Source: Acetatifactor sp. (GTDB lineage Bacteria > Bacillota > Clostridia > Lachnospirales > Lachnospiraceae). From it: a stretch of DNA of 57,963 bases. The notes beneath the pieces were generated by a model. The model searched no databases. It had not been told where the DNA came from and saw only the letters and a program-made list of their open reading frames with translations. Positions within the stretch are counted from its first letter, which is position 1. The number at the start of each line of letters is the position of its first letter. The translations under genes were made by a program, and so were the position numbers. Below are positions 1-8,502 of this stretch, in pieces. The stretch is from positions 1 through 57,963 of the forward strand of contig JAHBAA010000155.1 of assembly GCA_018385425.1 (NCBI GenBank). The letters run 5' to 3'.

Positions 1-507
1 CAGTTTTCCGTCGGAGAAGGTTCCGGCTCCGCCTTCGCCAAACTGCACGTTTGACTCAGGGTCGAGAATCCCCTCCTTCCAGAAACGCTCCACATCCTGC
101 CGGCGCTGTTCTACCGCCTTACCTCTCTCCAACAGGGTGACCCTGATGCCGTGGCGGATGAGATAATAAGCACAGAACAACCCTGCCGGCCCCATGCCGA
201 CCACCACTACAGGGTGCTCTTGGGGCAGAGTTCCCCCGGTGGGAAATCGATAGGGCTTCTCCGTGCTCTTTGAAACCAGATTTTCCTTCCCGCGAAACCT
301 CTTCAGCACCTTCTCCTCGTTTGACAGCCGCACAGTAACCGAATAGGTATAGAAAACGTTTGGTTTCTTTCTGGCGTCAATGGACTGCCTTTCAATGGTC
401 AGATCCAACAGTTCCTCAGTCTTCACACGAAGAAGAGCTGCAGTTTCTCGTTTGATCCGTTCATAAGAAGCGTCTATGGGACACTTTACCTGATTGACTC
501 TAATCAT
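1..507 (-). CDS. FAD-dependent oxidoreductase (COG2509-like), C-terminus off the left edge
   Basis: The gene starts with ATG at 507 and runs off the left edge, so only the first 169 residues are present. An N-terminal region of about 95 residues precedes a Rossmann FAD-binding motif, VVVVGMGPAG, at residues 100-109. Another motif, QFGEGGAGTFSDGKL, follows near the edge. The family is that of uncharacterised FAD-dependent dehydrogenases widespread in Firmicutes. The substrate is unknown; the protein is expected to be a cytoplasmic flavoprotein. One base separates its start from the stop codon of the upstream flavoprotein at 509-1723, so the two are probably translationally coupled. I infer family membership from the two motifs; the missing C-terminus prevents a check of full length. 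Confidence 0.85.
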   Translation of the reverse strand, partial: MIRVNQVKCPIDASYERIKRETAALLRVKTEELLDLTIERQSIDARKKPNVFYTYSVTVRLSNEEKVLKRFRGKENLVSKSTEKPYRFPTGGTLPQEHPVVVVGMGPAGLFCAYYLIRHGIRVTLLERGKAVEQRRQDVERFWKEGILDPESNVQFGEGGAGTFSDGKL

Positions 508-508
508 T

Positions 509-1723
509 TTATGTTTCCTCTGCTGCAGCGGACCCTGCTATGTATCCCGTACTCCAGGCCCAATGAAGATTGTATCCGCCGCACTTTCCGTCCACATCCA
601 AAAGTTCTCCGATCAGATAGAGACCGGGCACCTTCTTTGCCTCCAGCTCATCCGTCAGTTCATCCAGTGACACACCCCCTGCACAGACCTGCGCCTGATC
701 GAAGGAATTACTGCCGGTACAGACCACGGAAAAATGCCGACTGATTGCATAGACCCGCTCCAGTGTCTGCCTGGGAATATTCCGCACGGAATCGGAAGGT
801 CTCAATCCGGCCTCCTTCAAAAAAACCTGCAGAAGCTTCTTGTTCCACAGCCCGGCAAAATATTCTTCCACCGTTCGAGTACGTTTTTTCATATTCCGCG
901 TAAAATCTGAAAAGAACTCATCCGGCTGATCCGGCATGAAATCTATGAAAAGCTCCACCTCCGGAGAATTTGCAAGGAGTCGATTGACGATCCTGCTCAA
1001 CTGAAAGGTAGGAATTCCGGAGACACCGTACTCTGTCAGCTGTAGTTCCCCTCGTTCCGAGGCAATCAACCGCCCCTTCTCCATCACACAAAGCCGTCCC
1101 TCTGACCGAACCCCGGCAACCGATTTCCAGAAGCTACCCCTGCAGCGAAGCTGCACCAGCGCGGGAACCACAGGAAGAAGCGTCAGACCAAGCTGTCTCG
1201 CAAACAGATACCCATCCCCCGAAGAACCGGTCTTCGGCGCAGCCTGACTGCCGCAGGCCAGGATCACCCGGTCAAAGAATAGCTGTTCGTCCTGAAGCAT
1301 CACCCGGAAAGTACCGGATCCGGAGCGGACCAGTCCCCTGACAGGGCATCCGGTTCGAAGGATGACCCCCAGCTGTTCCAGCTCATATCGCAATACATCC
1401 AGCACAGAAGAAGCCTGCTCACTGTATGGGTAAAGATAACCGTTCTTCTCTCTCACCAAAAGTCCTATACTTCTGAAAAAAGAGATGGTTTCCTCCGTCC
1501 CGAATCTGTCTAAGACACGGTCCACGAAGGCAAGATCCTCTGAGTAATATTGCTCCTTGGAGAGGTTTCGGTTGCCCAAGTTGCACCTGCCATTTCCCGT
1601 GACCAGTATCTTCTTTCCAAGTCTGTCATTTTTCTCCAATATGGTAACCTGCGCACCTGCTCTTGCCGCTGTAATAGCTGCTACCATTCCCGATGCACCG
1701 CCGCCGATCACACAGACCTTCAT
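509..1723 (-). CDS. NAD(P)/FAD-dependent oxidoreductase, HI0933/BaiN/YhiN family
   Basis: A 404-residue flavoprotein. The N-terminus MKVCVIGGGASGMVAAITAA is a classic FAD-binding GxGxxG dinucleotide fold, followed by a GKKILVTGNGRCNL motif typical of the HI0933-like family. Near the C-terminus, VCAGGV and GLYLIGELLDVDGKCGGYNL are the family signature. Members have been called aminoacetone oxidase-like, and BaiN has been assigned to bile-acid reduction, but the physiological role is mostly unknown. I chose the ATG at 1723 because FAD-binding strand 1 begins immediately after it; an in-frame upstream extension to 1840 would overlap the preceding gene and adds no domain. It is followed one base later by a second flavoprotein gene. 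Confidence 0.85.
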   Translation of the reverse strand: MKVCVIGGGASGMVAAITAARAGAQVTILEKNDRLGKKILVTGNGRCNLGNRNLSKEQYYSEDLAFVDRVLDRFGTEETISFFRSIGLLVREKNGYLYPYSEQASSVLDVLRYELEQLGVILRTGCPVRGLVRSGSGTFRVMLQDEQLFFDRVILACGSQAAPKTGSSGDGYLFARQLGLTLLPVVPALVQLRCRGSFWKSVAGVRSEGRLCVMEKGRLIASERGELQLTEYGVSGIPTFQLSRIVNRLLANSPEVELFIDFMPDQPDEFFSDFTRNMKKRTRTVEEYFAGLWNKKLLQVFLKEAGLRPSDSVRNIPRQTLERVYAISRHFSVVCTGSNSFDQAQVCAGGVSLDELTDELEAKKVPGLYLIGELLDVDGKCGGYNLHWAWSTGYIAGSAAAEET

Positions 1724-1754
1724 CTCGCTCACACCCCGTCGTAATATTTTCATT

Positions 1755-1800
1755 CTAGTACATCTTATTTGGTCTGGGTATTTGCAGAATGATGTACTAG
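1755..1800 (-). promoter_or_regulatory. 10-bp inverted repeat before the HI0933-like gene
   Basis: CTAGTACATC at 1755-1764 and its exact complement GATGTACTAG at 1791-1800 enclose a 26-base loop. The right arm overlaps the stop codon of the BofC-like gene, and the pair lies about 30 bases before the flavoprotein start. It could be an operator or an RNA hairpin in the leader. There is no U-tract, so it is not a standard terminator. Confidence 0.45.
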
Positions 1801-2282
1801 CTGGAAAATGTCTCCAGATAGCTGTACAATTCCTCTTCATCCTGCACCCAGAGGGTGGAGATCAGAAGCTGCTTCACCTCATCCGGGAGACTTTCCGTCT
1901 CAATGTCTGTCTCCAGAAAGATGGTCTCCTTATTCTCTTCCAGCACGACCACCCGATTGTCATAGACTCCCAAATAGAATCCTCCGGCATGCTGTGAAAC
2001 CTCCACTGTTTCTTCTTCCTCACCGGCTTCCTCGTATTCTGTGACAATATTCCCGGTCATATCCACCATAAGTGCTTCTTCAGACACCGCCTCAGATGGC
2101 TGTGGGATACTCTCCTGTGCCTTAGTCTGTACGGTAAGCGGCTTCGGCTGCAGCTGTCCGGGCACTGCCGGAGATCCCGTATCGGAATTTTCCTTTTCAT
2201 AGAGAATTCCTGCGCCGAATCCCACTGCCAGTGTGAGCAGCGGAATGGCAAAAAACAGGCTGATACCTTTCACAAACTTCAC
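1797..2282 (-). CDS. secreted or membrane-anchored protein with BofC-C-like C-terminal domain
   Basis: 161 residues from a GTG start preceded by GCGAGG. Residues about 7-28 form one hydrophobic segment (signal peptide or anchor). A low-complexity acidic and proline-rich linker follows to about residue 95. The last 65 residues (GFYLGVYDNRVVVLEEN, then a helical tail) resemble the C-terminal domain of BofC, the forespore protein that in Bacillus restrains SpoIVB. This is remembered pattern similarity, not an alignment, so the function is only a suggestion. The neighbour upstream is a SpoVB/MurJ-type flippase, compatible with an envelope or spore role. The stop overlaps an inverted repeat at 1755-1800. 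Confidence 0.6.
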   Translation of the reverse strand: MKFVKGISLFFAIPLLTLAVGFGAGILYEKENSDTGSPAVPGQLQPKPLTVQTKAQESIPQPSEAVSEEALMVDMTGNIVTEYEEAGEEEETVEVSQHAGGFYLGVYDNRVVVLEENKETIFLETDIETESLPDEVKQLLISTLWVQDEEELYSYLETFSS

Positions 2283-2346
2283 TTCAAAATCCTCGCTTTT
2301 TTTGTATCTAGTATCAGCTTTTTTTATGGTTTTATACCGTTTCCCG

Positions 2347-3945
2347 CTAAATCAGGTGGAACATCTGTCCGATTGCCGCGATAATCTTACCGCCGGGAAC
2401 CTGCACCAGCTCATCCAGGCGGAAGATGTGAAGCACAAATGTGACGATCCAATAGAGAAACTGTGAGACAACAAAACAGATAGCCAAGGTCAGTGCCTGT
2501 CCCAGGTGAGGAGCAAGCAGTTTTCCCAGTACCAGACTCACAATTCCGGCGAGAACCGCTGCCACGAAAGGCAGTGCAAGACTCTGGATCAGATCAAATC
2601 GAAACCTCAATACTTTTCCTGCCGCAAATCCCAGAAGCAGGCACACGCACGCAGAGACGATCAGAAGGGCAATCATCAGCGCCATGCTCCCGGACAATTC
2701 CGTGTTCAGCAGCACTGCCAGGGAAATCAGATAGACTGCATCTCCAAGGGCAGCCGCACACAATACTACTTTCTCATTGCCGGAAAGGAGCAGAACCTCT
2801 GCAAAATAAAGGATCAGAGAGAGCAGCAGCCCCACCGCTGTTCCGTATTTGATCAAAGGCTCCAAGAGAACGGTGTCCTCCCCGCCGAATGCATTGCTGA
2901 TCATTCTGGCCATGATGAATGCGAAGACTGCATAGAACATACCGCGGGCAGTTCCGATGGTGACTCCGCTGCGGAAGGAAAACTTGGCAAATCGTATTTC
3001 GTCCTTCTTTAACATATTCGTGCATTTCGCTGCAACCGGTATCAATCTGTGCAGCAGAAAAACTGTCAGTGCGCCGATCAGCGCCGCGTATAATCCCCCG
3101 TACACCCCAAATTCCGTCAGAGAACTCTCCGAATATTCTGCAGCCTTGTGATAGAATGCAAAGCTGACCGGCAGCATCAGTGCACACAAAAACAGGGTCA
3201 GCATGGTGACAATGCGGTTCTTCGTCACAAAACCTACCGCACCGAACATGGTCTCCCGTTTTCTGCCTTTGGGTCCGCCGCTGTTTTGCCGCAGAATCAG
3301 AAGGTACAGCACCGCCGCAACGACGGAAACGATCCCCTCAGCGAGAAGCATCGACAGAGCGATACCGATTCCTCCATGCAAAGAGGCAAAATTCTCCTGT
3401 GCAAAGAAGGCACTGATCTTCTCCCCGTAGTTCATTCTGGAACGGGCCAGCAGAAGAATCAGGACTCCGGTCAAAACCTGTCTGCCCACATGAAGTGCTG
3501 CGATCGGAAGGTCTCTCCCCTCCCCACGCACGCCGCCCGCTGCCCAGGAAAAGAGGCATCGAAATACGATCGACAGGGCAAGGATCTGAAGGATCGAAGT
3601 GCACATGTTCACATGAAATACCTTCGTCATCAGAAGATCCGAGGTGAGGAGAAGAATTGCCGATACGGCTCCGCCCGCAAATACATGGGGCAGAAAATAC
3701 TGATTGCAGAGCATGCTGGCACTCTCCGTCTGTCGTTTTGACTTTCGAACCCGCATCGTTCTGCACAGCACCTTGGAAGCACCTGCATTCAGAAAGACAT
3801 CAAAAGGCAGCACTACGCTGTATGCCAGAACGATCAATGCCGCTCCAAAAACATTCGTTATCCGGCATGCCAGATAAAGGTTGCCAAAGAAAAGAAATAC
3901 TGCGATCAGATACCATTGTTTTCTTTTTGCTTCCACTAATCTCAT
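2347..3945 (-). CDS. polysaccharide/lipid-linked precursor flippase, MOP superfamily (SpoVB/MurJ-like)
   Basis: 532 residues, very hydrophobic, with about 12-14 predicted membrane segments spread along the whole length and short charged loops. Length, even spacing and the C-terminal pairs of helices fit the multidrug/oligosaccharidyl-lipid/polysaccharide exporter superfamily. Within it the SpoVB/polysaccharide biosynthesis branch is the best fit for a Firmicute. Such proteins flip lipid-linked sugar or peptidoglycan precursors across the membrane. The start ATG at 3945 has GGGAGAT seven bases upstream. The N-terminus carries a basic stretch (EAKRKQW) immediately before the first helix, so the usual first helix may be short. 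Substrate cannot be told from sequence; a MATE drug exporter is less likely. Confidence 0.7.
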   Translation of the reverse strand: MRLVEAKRKQWYLIAVFLFFGNLYLACRITNVFGAALIVLAYSVVLPFDVFLNAGASKVLCRTMRVRKSKRQTESASMLCNQYFLPHVFAGGAVSAILLLTSDLLMTKVFHVNMCTSILQILALSIVFRCLFSWAAGGVRGEGRDLPIAALHVGRQVLTGVLILLLARSRMNYGEKISAFFAQENFASLHGGIGIALSMLLAEGIVSVVAAVLYLLILRQNSGGPKGRKRETMFGAVGFVTKNRIVTMLTLFLCALMLPVSFAFYHKAAEYSESSLTEFGVYGGLYAALIGALTVFLLHRLIPVAAKCTNMLKKDEIRFAKFSFRSGVTIGTARGMFYAVFAFIMARMISNAFGGEDTVLLEPLIKYGTAVGLLLSLILYFAEVLLLSGNEKVVLCAAALGDAVYLISLAVLLNTELSGSMALMIALLIVSACVCLLLGFAAGKVLRFRFDLIQSLALPFVAAVLAGIVSLVLGKLLAPHLGQALTLAICFVVSQFLYWIVTFVLHIFRLDELVQVPGGKIIAAIGQMFHLI

Positions 3946-3990
3946 GAATATCTCCCACCCAAAGCTTATGTACCTACCAGGAACAACCGA

Positions 3991-4491
3991 CTAATCTCTC
4001 GTGATCCCAAGCGTCTGTAAGATCTCCTCCTGCTTCGCTTCCATTCTGGCGGCCTCCTCAGGCTCCATATGGTCGTATCCGCACAGATGCAGCATACTGT
4101 GGGCGATCAGGAAAGCATATTCTCTGCGAAGGCTGTGCCCGTACTCTTCTGCCTGTTCTCTCACCTTGTCCAGGGAAATGCAGATATCCCCCAGGATCAA
4201 CTCGCCGGTATCCGGATCAAAATAGTCTGCCTCCGCATCCTCATCGATGTCAAATACCCCCTCTGTCTCAAAGTCCACATTGGGAAAGGACAGCACATCG
4301 GTAGCCCTGTCTATGTCACGGCACTCTCTGTTCATCTGTCGGATGGATTCATTGTCGACCAATAGCAGGTTGACCTGTACCTCATAGGGACAGCCTTCCT
4401 GTTCCAGCGCCTGCTCACAGACCAGTCTTGCGGTGTCCTCCATATCGAACGGTAAATCTTCCCCTGTCTCATTCTCCAGAAATAAAGTCAT
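3991..4491 (-). CDS. ybeY: endoribonuclease YbeY, rRNA maturation
   Basis: 166 residues. The UPF0054 metal-binding signature is intact near residues 130-140: AHSMLHLCGYDH carries the three zinc-ligand histidines (family consensus HGxLHLxGYDH, with Ser replacing Gly here). YbeY is a single-strand endoribonuclease needed for 16S rRNA 3'-end maturation and ribosome quality control. It lies 4 bases downstream of phoH, the conserved partner in most bacteria, at the end of a yqfC-yqfD-phoH-ybeY run. An acidic insert (DIDEDAEADYFDPDTGEL) in the middle is longer than in many homologues. RBS GAGAGGA precedes the ATG. Confidence 0.95.
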   Translation of the reverse strand: MTLFLENETGEDLPFDMEDTARLVCEQALEQEGCPYEVQVNLLLVDNESIRQMNRECRDIDRATDVLSFPNVDFETEGVFDIDEDAEADYFDPDTGELILGDICISLDKVREQAEEYGHSLRREYAFLIAHSMLHLCGYDHMEPEEAARMEAKQEEILQTLGITRD

Positions 4492-4495
4492 GGTA

Positions 4496-5530
4496 TCATT
4501 CCTCTCTTACAGTGTTTCTGCGCCCTCTTTTGCCCGGTTTCGCAGCAGAAGAAACAGCACCGGCTTTTCTCTGCCCGGACTCGTAATCCTCGTATGCCTT
4601 GACGATCTTCTGCACCAGAGGATGACGGACCACATCACGATTGGTCAGGCTGCAGAAGGCAATGTCATCTATTTTCCCCAACACCTTCGAAGCCACATCC
4701 AGTCCGGATTTTGTCCCAGGTGCCAGATCCTTCTGGGACATATCACCGGTGATCACCACCTTGCTGCCAAAACCGATACGGGTCAAAAACATCTTCATCT
4801 GGGCGGGAGTGGTATTCTGCGCCTCATCCAGAATAATATAGGCATTGTCCAGCGTCCGGCCTCGCATGTAGGCCAAGGGAGCAACCTCGATCAGTCCCTT
4901 CTCCATATTCTTCGTAAAGCTCTCCGCCCCCATGATCTGATACAATGCGTCATACAAGGGTCTTAAATAAGGATCCACCTTACTCTGGAGATCACCGGGC
5001 AGAAAGCCCAGCTTCTCGCCGGCCTCTATGGCAGGCCGCGTGAGGATGATTCTCTCCACTTCATTGTTCTTGAACGCGGTAATTGCCATGGCCATGGCAA
5101 GATAAGTCTTTCCGGTACCTGCCGGACCCAGTCCGAAGACGATCATCTTGTTCCGGATGGCATCCACATAAGCCTTCTGCCCGAGGGTCTTTGGCTTGAT
5201 GGGTTTCCCCGCTATGGTATGACAGATACAGTCCGTGTCCAGTTCCTTCAGAACACTTTCCTGATCCTCCTTGCTGCAGCTCATTGCATAATCCACATTC
5301 TGTTCCTCTATCTCATTTCCTCTCTCCGAGAGAGTCGTCAAAAGCTCCAATACTGACACCGCCTTCTCCACCCGGGTTTCCTCACCGGTAACGGTTACAC
5401 TGCCGTTTCGGTCCACGATGGTCACATCATAATCCTCTTCCAGCTTCTTCACATAGGCATCCTGTGCGCCAAAAACCTTCTGCATATGCTCTGCAGACAG
5501 CTGTATCTTCCTGCTGTAATCCTTTGCCAC
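4496..5530 (-). CDS. phoH: PhoH family ATPase
   Basis: 344 residues from a GTG start preceded by GGAGAGAAGAA. An N-terminal KH-like nucleic-acid-binding region (about residues 20-85) leads into the PhoH P-loop domain. Walker A is GPAGTGKT at about residues 136-143, Walker B is IILDEAQN, and sensor motifs ITGD and NRDVVRHPLV follow. PhoH proteins are ATPases of uncertain role in RNA metabolism. Together with YbeY they are part of a conserved rRNA or stress module. The gene sits between yqfD (15-base gap) and ybeY (4-base gap). The basic C-terminal tail KPGKRGRRNT could aid RNA contact. Confidence 0.93.
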   Translation of the reverse strand: MAKDYSRKIQLSAEHMQKVFGAQDAYVKKLEEDYDVTIVDRNGSVTVTGEETRVEKAVSVLELLTTLSERGNEIEEQNVDYAMSCSKEDQESVLKELDTDCICHTIAGKPIKPKTLGQKAYVDAIRNKMIVFGLGPAGTGKTYLAMAMAITAFKNNEVERIILTRPAIEAGEKLGFLPGDLQSKVDPYLRPLYDALYQIMGAESFTKNMEKGLIEVAPLAYMRGRTLDNAYIILDEAQNTTPAQMKMFLTRIGFGSKVVITGDMSQKDLAPGTKSGLDVASKVLGKIDDIAFCSLTNRDVVRHPLVQKIVKAYEDYESGQRKAGAVSSAAKPGKRGRRNTVREE

Positions 5531-5545
5531 TTCTTCTCTCCAACC

Positions 5546-6760
5546 TCATTCCATCAAAGAGTCATTCTCCTCGAAAACCTTCAGCTCCTGTTCCGTGAAT
5601 ACTTCCCGGACAACCAGTTCGGCAGAGTACACCCATGCGCACTCGTCCGAATCCATTTTACCATCTTTTGCGATGATTTGCAAACCTCTATCCTCACAGT
5701 CTTTCAAAAAAGCAGCATATTTTTCTTCCAGCCTGTCAGCTGCTTCCCGCAAACCGACCTCACACTCCACATTCATATATTCTCTGGCTTCCATTCTGCC
5801 CCATGCAAAGGGAACGGAAAACTTTCGAAACAGCTCCCAGGTATCCTCTCCTCCGATGAGATCATACTGCAGAAAAGATATTTTAACGGGCAGCATCAAA
5901 ATCTTTTCTCCGAATCTCAGATACGGAACCGTCCCGGTTCTGCCCGTGTACTGCTTTTTGATACAGGAGTAGGGAAGATGCTCTTCATAAAAGATGGTAT
6001 GTTCCAGTTCGATGTCTGCGGAGCTATCCACAAGCATGACGCGGCGGATCGTTCCGTCATCGTTTTTCACCGGCACCTTCCCGGATACCAATACATCCCC
6101 TGCCTGTACAGTATCTCCAATTTTACACATGGGAATTCCTTCCCGAACGATCATAGACAGGATTCTGCCCTCCACCGGACTGACCAGATCCGCTCCCGTC
6201 TCCTCCTCCGGTGTTTCCGGCTCCATCAGCACATCATTTTCTTTGATCTCGATGGACAGTCGGATGCCATCCAGCCTGGCTGATGCCCAGGTGACCTGTG
6301 GGAAAGAGCGTCTGATCTGTTTTTCCAGTGTTTCGATATCCAGATCCCTTCGCTTCATCCCCACTGTCACACCCTCGGTCTTGAGAAAGGATCGGAACAT
6401 ATCCTCCGAGACACTGTAATTTCCCCCCAGCCTGATATCCCAGACAAAACCGTTGGAGAGCATCCAAAACAGCACAGCCATCAGCAAACCGATGACAAAA
6501 GCTTTCCTTTTTCCCACAATCATCATGAAAAAAGGGAGACCGCACCTTTCGGATACGGTCACCCTTGTCCTCGACTTTCTCACCAACGGTCTGATGGAGA
6601 AGAAATCTTTCAGAGACAGACACATGGAAATACAGTCTGTCTGCCGCTCGATATTCCACAGGCAAATTCCCCTGCGGGCACACAGGTTGATCAACCGTTC
6701 CGCGCCAAACCCGCGCACTCTGATGCGAACATATCCTCTGATCCACTTCAGCTGCACCAC
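5546..6760 (-). CDS. yqfD: sporulation protein YqfD
   Basis: 404 residues. An N-terminal cytoplasmic domain of about 85 residues is followed by one membrane helix (about 93-115) and a large extracytoplasmic part starting DIRLGGNYSVSEDMF, which is the arrangement of YqfD. In Bacillus subtilis the protein is made in the mother cell under sigma E and is required for sporulation; its biochemical role is unknown. The start is a GTG with GGGAGG six bases upstream; the next codon is also GTG. It follows yqfC by 15 bases and precedes phoH. The usual yqfF/pgpH HD-hydrolase gene found between phoH and ybeY in Bacillus is absent here. Confidence 0.92.
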   Translation of the reverse strand: MVQLKWIRGYVRIRVRGFGAERLINLCARRGICLWNIERQTDCISMCLSLKDFFSIRPLVRKSRTRVTVSERCGLPFFMMIVGKRKAFVIGLLMAVLFWMLSNGFVWDIRLGGNYSVSEDMFRSFLKTEGVTVGMKRRDLDIETLEKQIRRSFPQVTWASARLDGIRLSIEIKENDVLMEPETPEEETGADLVSPVEGRILSMIVREGIPMCKIGDTVQAGDVLVSGKVPVKNDDGTIRRVMLVDSSADIELEHTIFYEEHLPYSCIKKQYTGRTGTVPYLRFGEKILMLPVKISFLQYDLIGGEDTWELFRKFSVPFAWGRMEAREYMNVECEVGLREAADRLEEKYAAFLKDCEDRGLQIIAKDGKMDSDECAWVYSAELVVREVFTEQELKVFEENDSLME

Positions 6761-6775
6761 ACTTTTCCTCCCTGT

Positions 6776-7048
6776 CTAACCAAATCGAACCTCCTCGATG
6801 CAGCCTGAAATCCGCATGTCCTCATTGGTATAGTATCGAACGAAAAGTCGAACCCCTGTGATGCAGACCTGACGCCTGCACCCCTGTAAAAGAATTCTGG
6901 TATCTGTATATTCCAAAAGTCCCCGATAATTCTCGATCCAGGCCTCACAGTTGCCGTACAGCGTCACCTTGATCTCCCCCAGGGCAATATCCTTCGGCAA
7001 ATCCAATCTGTCTGCAATCGAACGTCTGAAGCTCAGTCCCTGTTTCAT
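6776..7048 (-). CDS. yqfC: sporulation protein YqfC
   Basis: 90 residues, the usual family size. The pattern LPKDIALGEIKVTLYGNCEA with Y and RI/LL strands later is characteristic of YqfC, a small sporulation protein always placed before yqfD. No membrane segment is visible. In Bacillus the pair is transcribed by sigma E. A sigma-E-like minus-10 box (CATATAAT, 7083-7090) sits about 35 bases before the ATG, which supports the same control here. Function at the molecular level is unknown. Confidence 0.88.
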   Translation of the reverse strand: MKQGLSFRRSIADRLDLPKDIALGEIKVTLYGNCEAWIENYRGLLEYTDTRILLQGCRRQVCITGVRLFVRYYTNEDMRISGCIEEVRFG

Positions 7049-7082
7049 AGGTTTTTCGCCTGCCCCTCATCACCCTTGCCTC

Positions 7083-7090
7083 ATTATATG
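7083..7090 (-). promoter_or_regulatory. possible sporulation promoter minus-10 box of yqfC operon
   Basis: CATATAAT on the minus strand matches the CATANNNT minus-10 of sigma E and also contains TATAAT. No convincing minus-35 of either class is seen (GAATGA at the sigma-A distance). The known sigma-E control of yqfC in Bacillus makes this reading attractive. Confidence 0.4.
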
Positions 7091-7112
7091 AACCGGAGCG
7101 CGGAATCATTCC

Positions 7113-8417
7113 CTAGTACAGGATCTCCTTGATCAGCCTGCTCTGTGCGGGTGGTTCCTCGCTGATGGTGCAAGCCTTCACGAATCGCTCTCTTGCCTCA
7201 GCACACTTCAGCGCATCGTTGGCATGGAACACTGCGATCCTGTCTCCCTGCTTCACGAAATCGCCCACCTTCTTCTCCAGAACGATTCCTACCGACAGAT
7301 CGATCACACTATCCTTGGTCTCTCTTCCACCGCCCAGTATCAGGGAGCACATGCCAACCTCATCACAGGTAATATGGGAGAGATAACCGTCTCTCCAGGC
7401 GCAGACGGGCTCCTGTATGGAGGCACGGGGCAATCTTTCCGGATGGTAGACCACCTCTTTGTCCCCGCCCTGGGCAGCGACAAACTCTGCCAGCTTTTCC
7501 AACGCCCTGCCGCTTTCCAGTGCCTCGGCGAGCAGCTTTCTGGCTTCCGTCTCAGACTCCGCCTTACCGCCCGCCAACAGCATGCAGCTGCCCAGGGTCA
7601 TGCAAAGCTCCACAAAATCCGACGGTCCTTTCCCCATCAGAGTATCGATGGCCTCCCGCACCTCCAGGGCATTCCCGACAGCCCGACCAAGCGGCTGGTC
7701 CATATCCGAGATCACGGCAATGGTACGGCGACCCGCACTGTTGCCGATGCGCACCATCTCCTCCGCCAGAGCCTTCGCATCCTCTTCTTTTTTCATAAAT
7801 GCTCCGCTGCCTGTCTTTACATCCAGTACAATGGCATCTGCGCCGGCTGCCAGCTTTTTGCTCATAATGGAACTGGCGATCAGGGACAGATTGTCCACTG
7901 TGGCAGTCACATCCCGGAGCGCATACAGCTTCTTGTCCGCGGGTGCAAGCGATAAGGTCTGCCCCATAATGGCAATGCCGATCTTCTTCACATTCTCCAG
8001 AAACTGTTCTCCGGTCAATGCGGTCGTAAATCCCGGAAAACATTCCAGCTTGTCGATGGTTCCCCCGGTATGCCCAAGCCCCCGACCGCTCATCTTTGCC
8101 ACCGGAATGCCGCATGCGGCCACCATGGGAGTCAATGCCAGTGAAGTCTTGTCTCCTACGCCTCCCGTGCTGTGCTTATCCACCTTGATACCGGGAATCG
8201 ATGACAGATCCAGCTGTTCACCGCTTTCACACATCGCCATGGTCAGCTCATAGGTTTCCGCCTCTGTCATCTTCTGAAAATAGATTGCCATCATCAGTGC
8301 GGATACCTGATAATCCGGAATCTCTCCTGCAGTATACCCATTGATAAAGAAACGGATCTCTTCTCCGGTGAGTTCTCCTCCGTCCCGTTTCTTTTGAATC
8401 AGATCATACATTCTCAT
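7113..8417 (-). CDS. pdp: pyrimidine-nucleoside phosphorylase
   Basis: 434 residues, the usual length. The glycosyltransferase family 3 phosphorylase signature [16 protein letters not shown] is at about residues 108-123, preceded by [16 protein letters not shown], which binds phosphate. It reversibly splits uridine and thymidine (and deoxyuridine) to base plus (deoxy)ribose 1-phosphate for salvage. The C-terminal domain ends with [21 protein letters not shown], the hammerhead-type fold of Pdp/DeoA. Pdp and DeoA cannot be separated reliably by eye; Pdp is usual in low-GC Gram positives. No other nucleoside genes are beside it. Confidence 0.92.
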   Translation of the reverse strand: MRMYDLIQKKRDGGELTGEEIRFFINGYTAGEIPDYQVSALMMAIYFQKMTEAETYELTMAMCESGEQLDLSSIPGIKVDKHSTGGVGDKTSLALTPMVAACGIPVAKMSGRGLGHTGGTIDKLECFPGFTTALTGEQFLENVKKIGIAIMGQTLSLAPADKKLYALRDVTATVDNLSLIASSIMSKKLAAGADAIVLDVKTGSGAFMKKEEDAKALAEEMVRIGNSAGRRTIAVISDMDQPLGRAVGNALEVREAIDTLMGKGPSDFVELCMTLGSCMLLAGGKAESETEARKLLAEALESGRALEKLAEFVAAQGGDKEVVYHPERLPRASIQEPVCAWRDGYLSHITCDEVGMCSLILGGGRETKDSVIDLSVGIVLEKKVGDFVKQGDRIAVFHANDALKCAEARERFVKACTISEEPPAQSRLIKEILY

Positions 8418-8502
8418 GCGCTTCGTCCCCTTTCTGCTCTCCCGTCAGTTCTGCACCATCAATGTTTCCGTGCAATGCACCTGAAAAAGACAATTCTTCC
8501 CG

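Noticed and set aside
509-1840. Longer start (443 residues) for the HI0933-like flavoprotein
   Set aside because: The extra 39 residues overlap the BofC-like gene and precede the canonical FAD-binding strand that should be at the N-terminus.
2283-2346. Terminator from the T-runs at 2296-2326
   Set aside because: The T-runs are on the plus strand, while the genes on both sides are on minus; no stem of useful strength is present.
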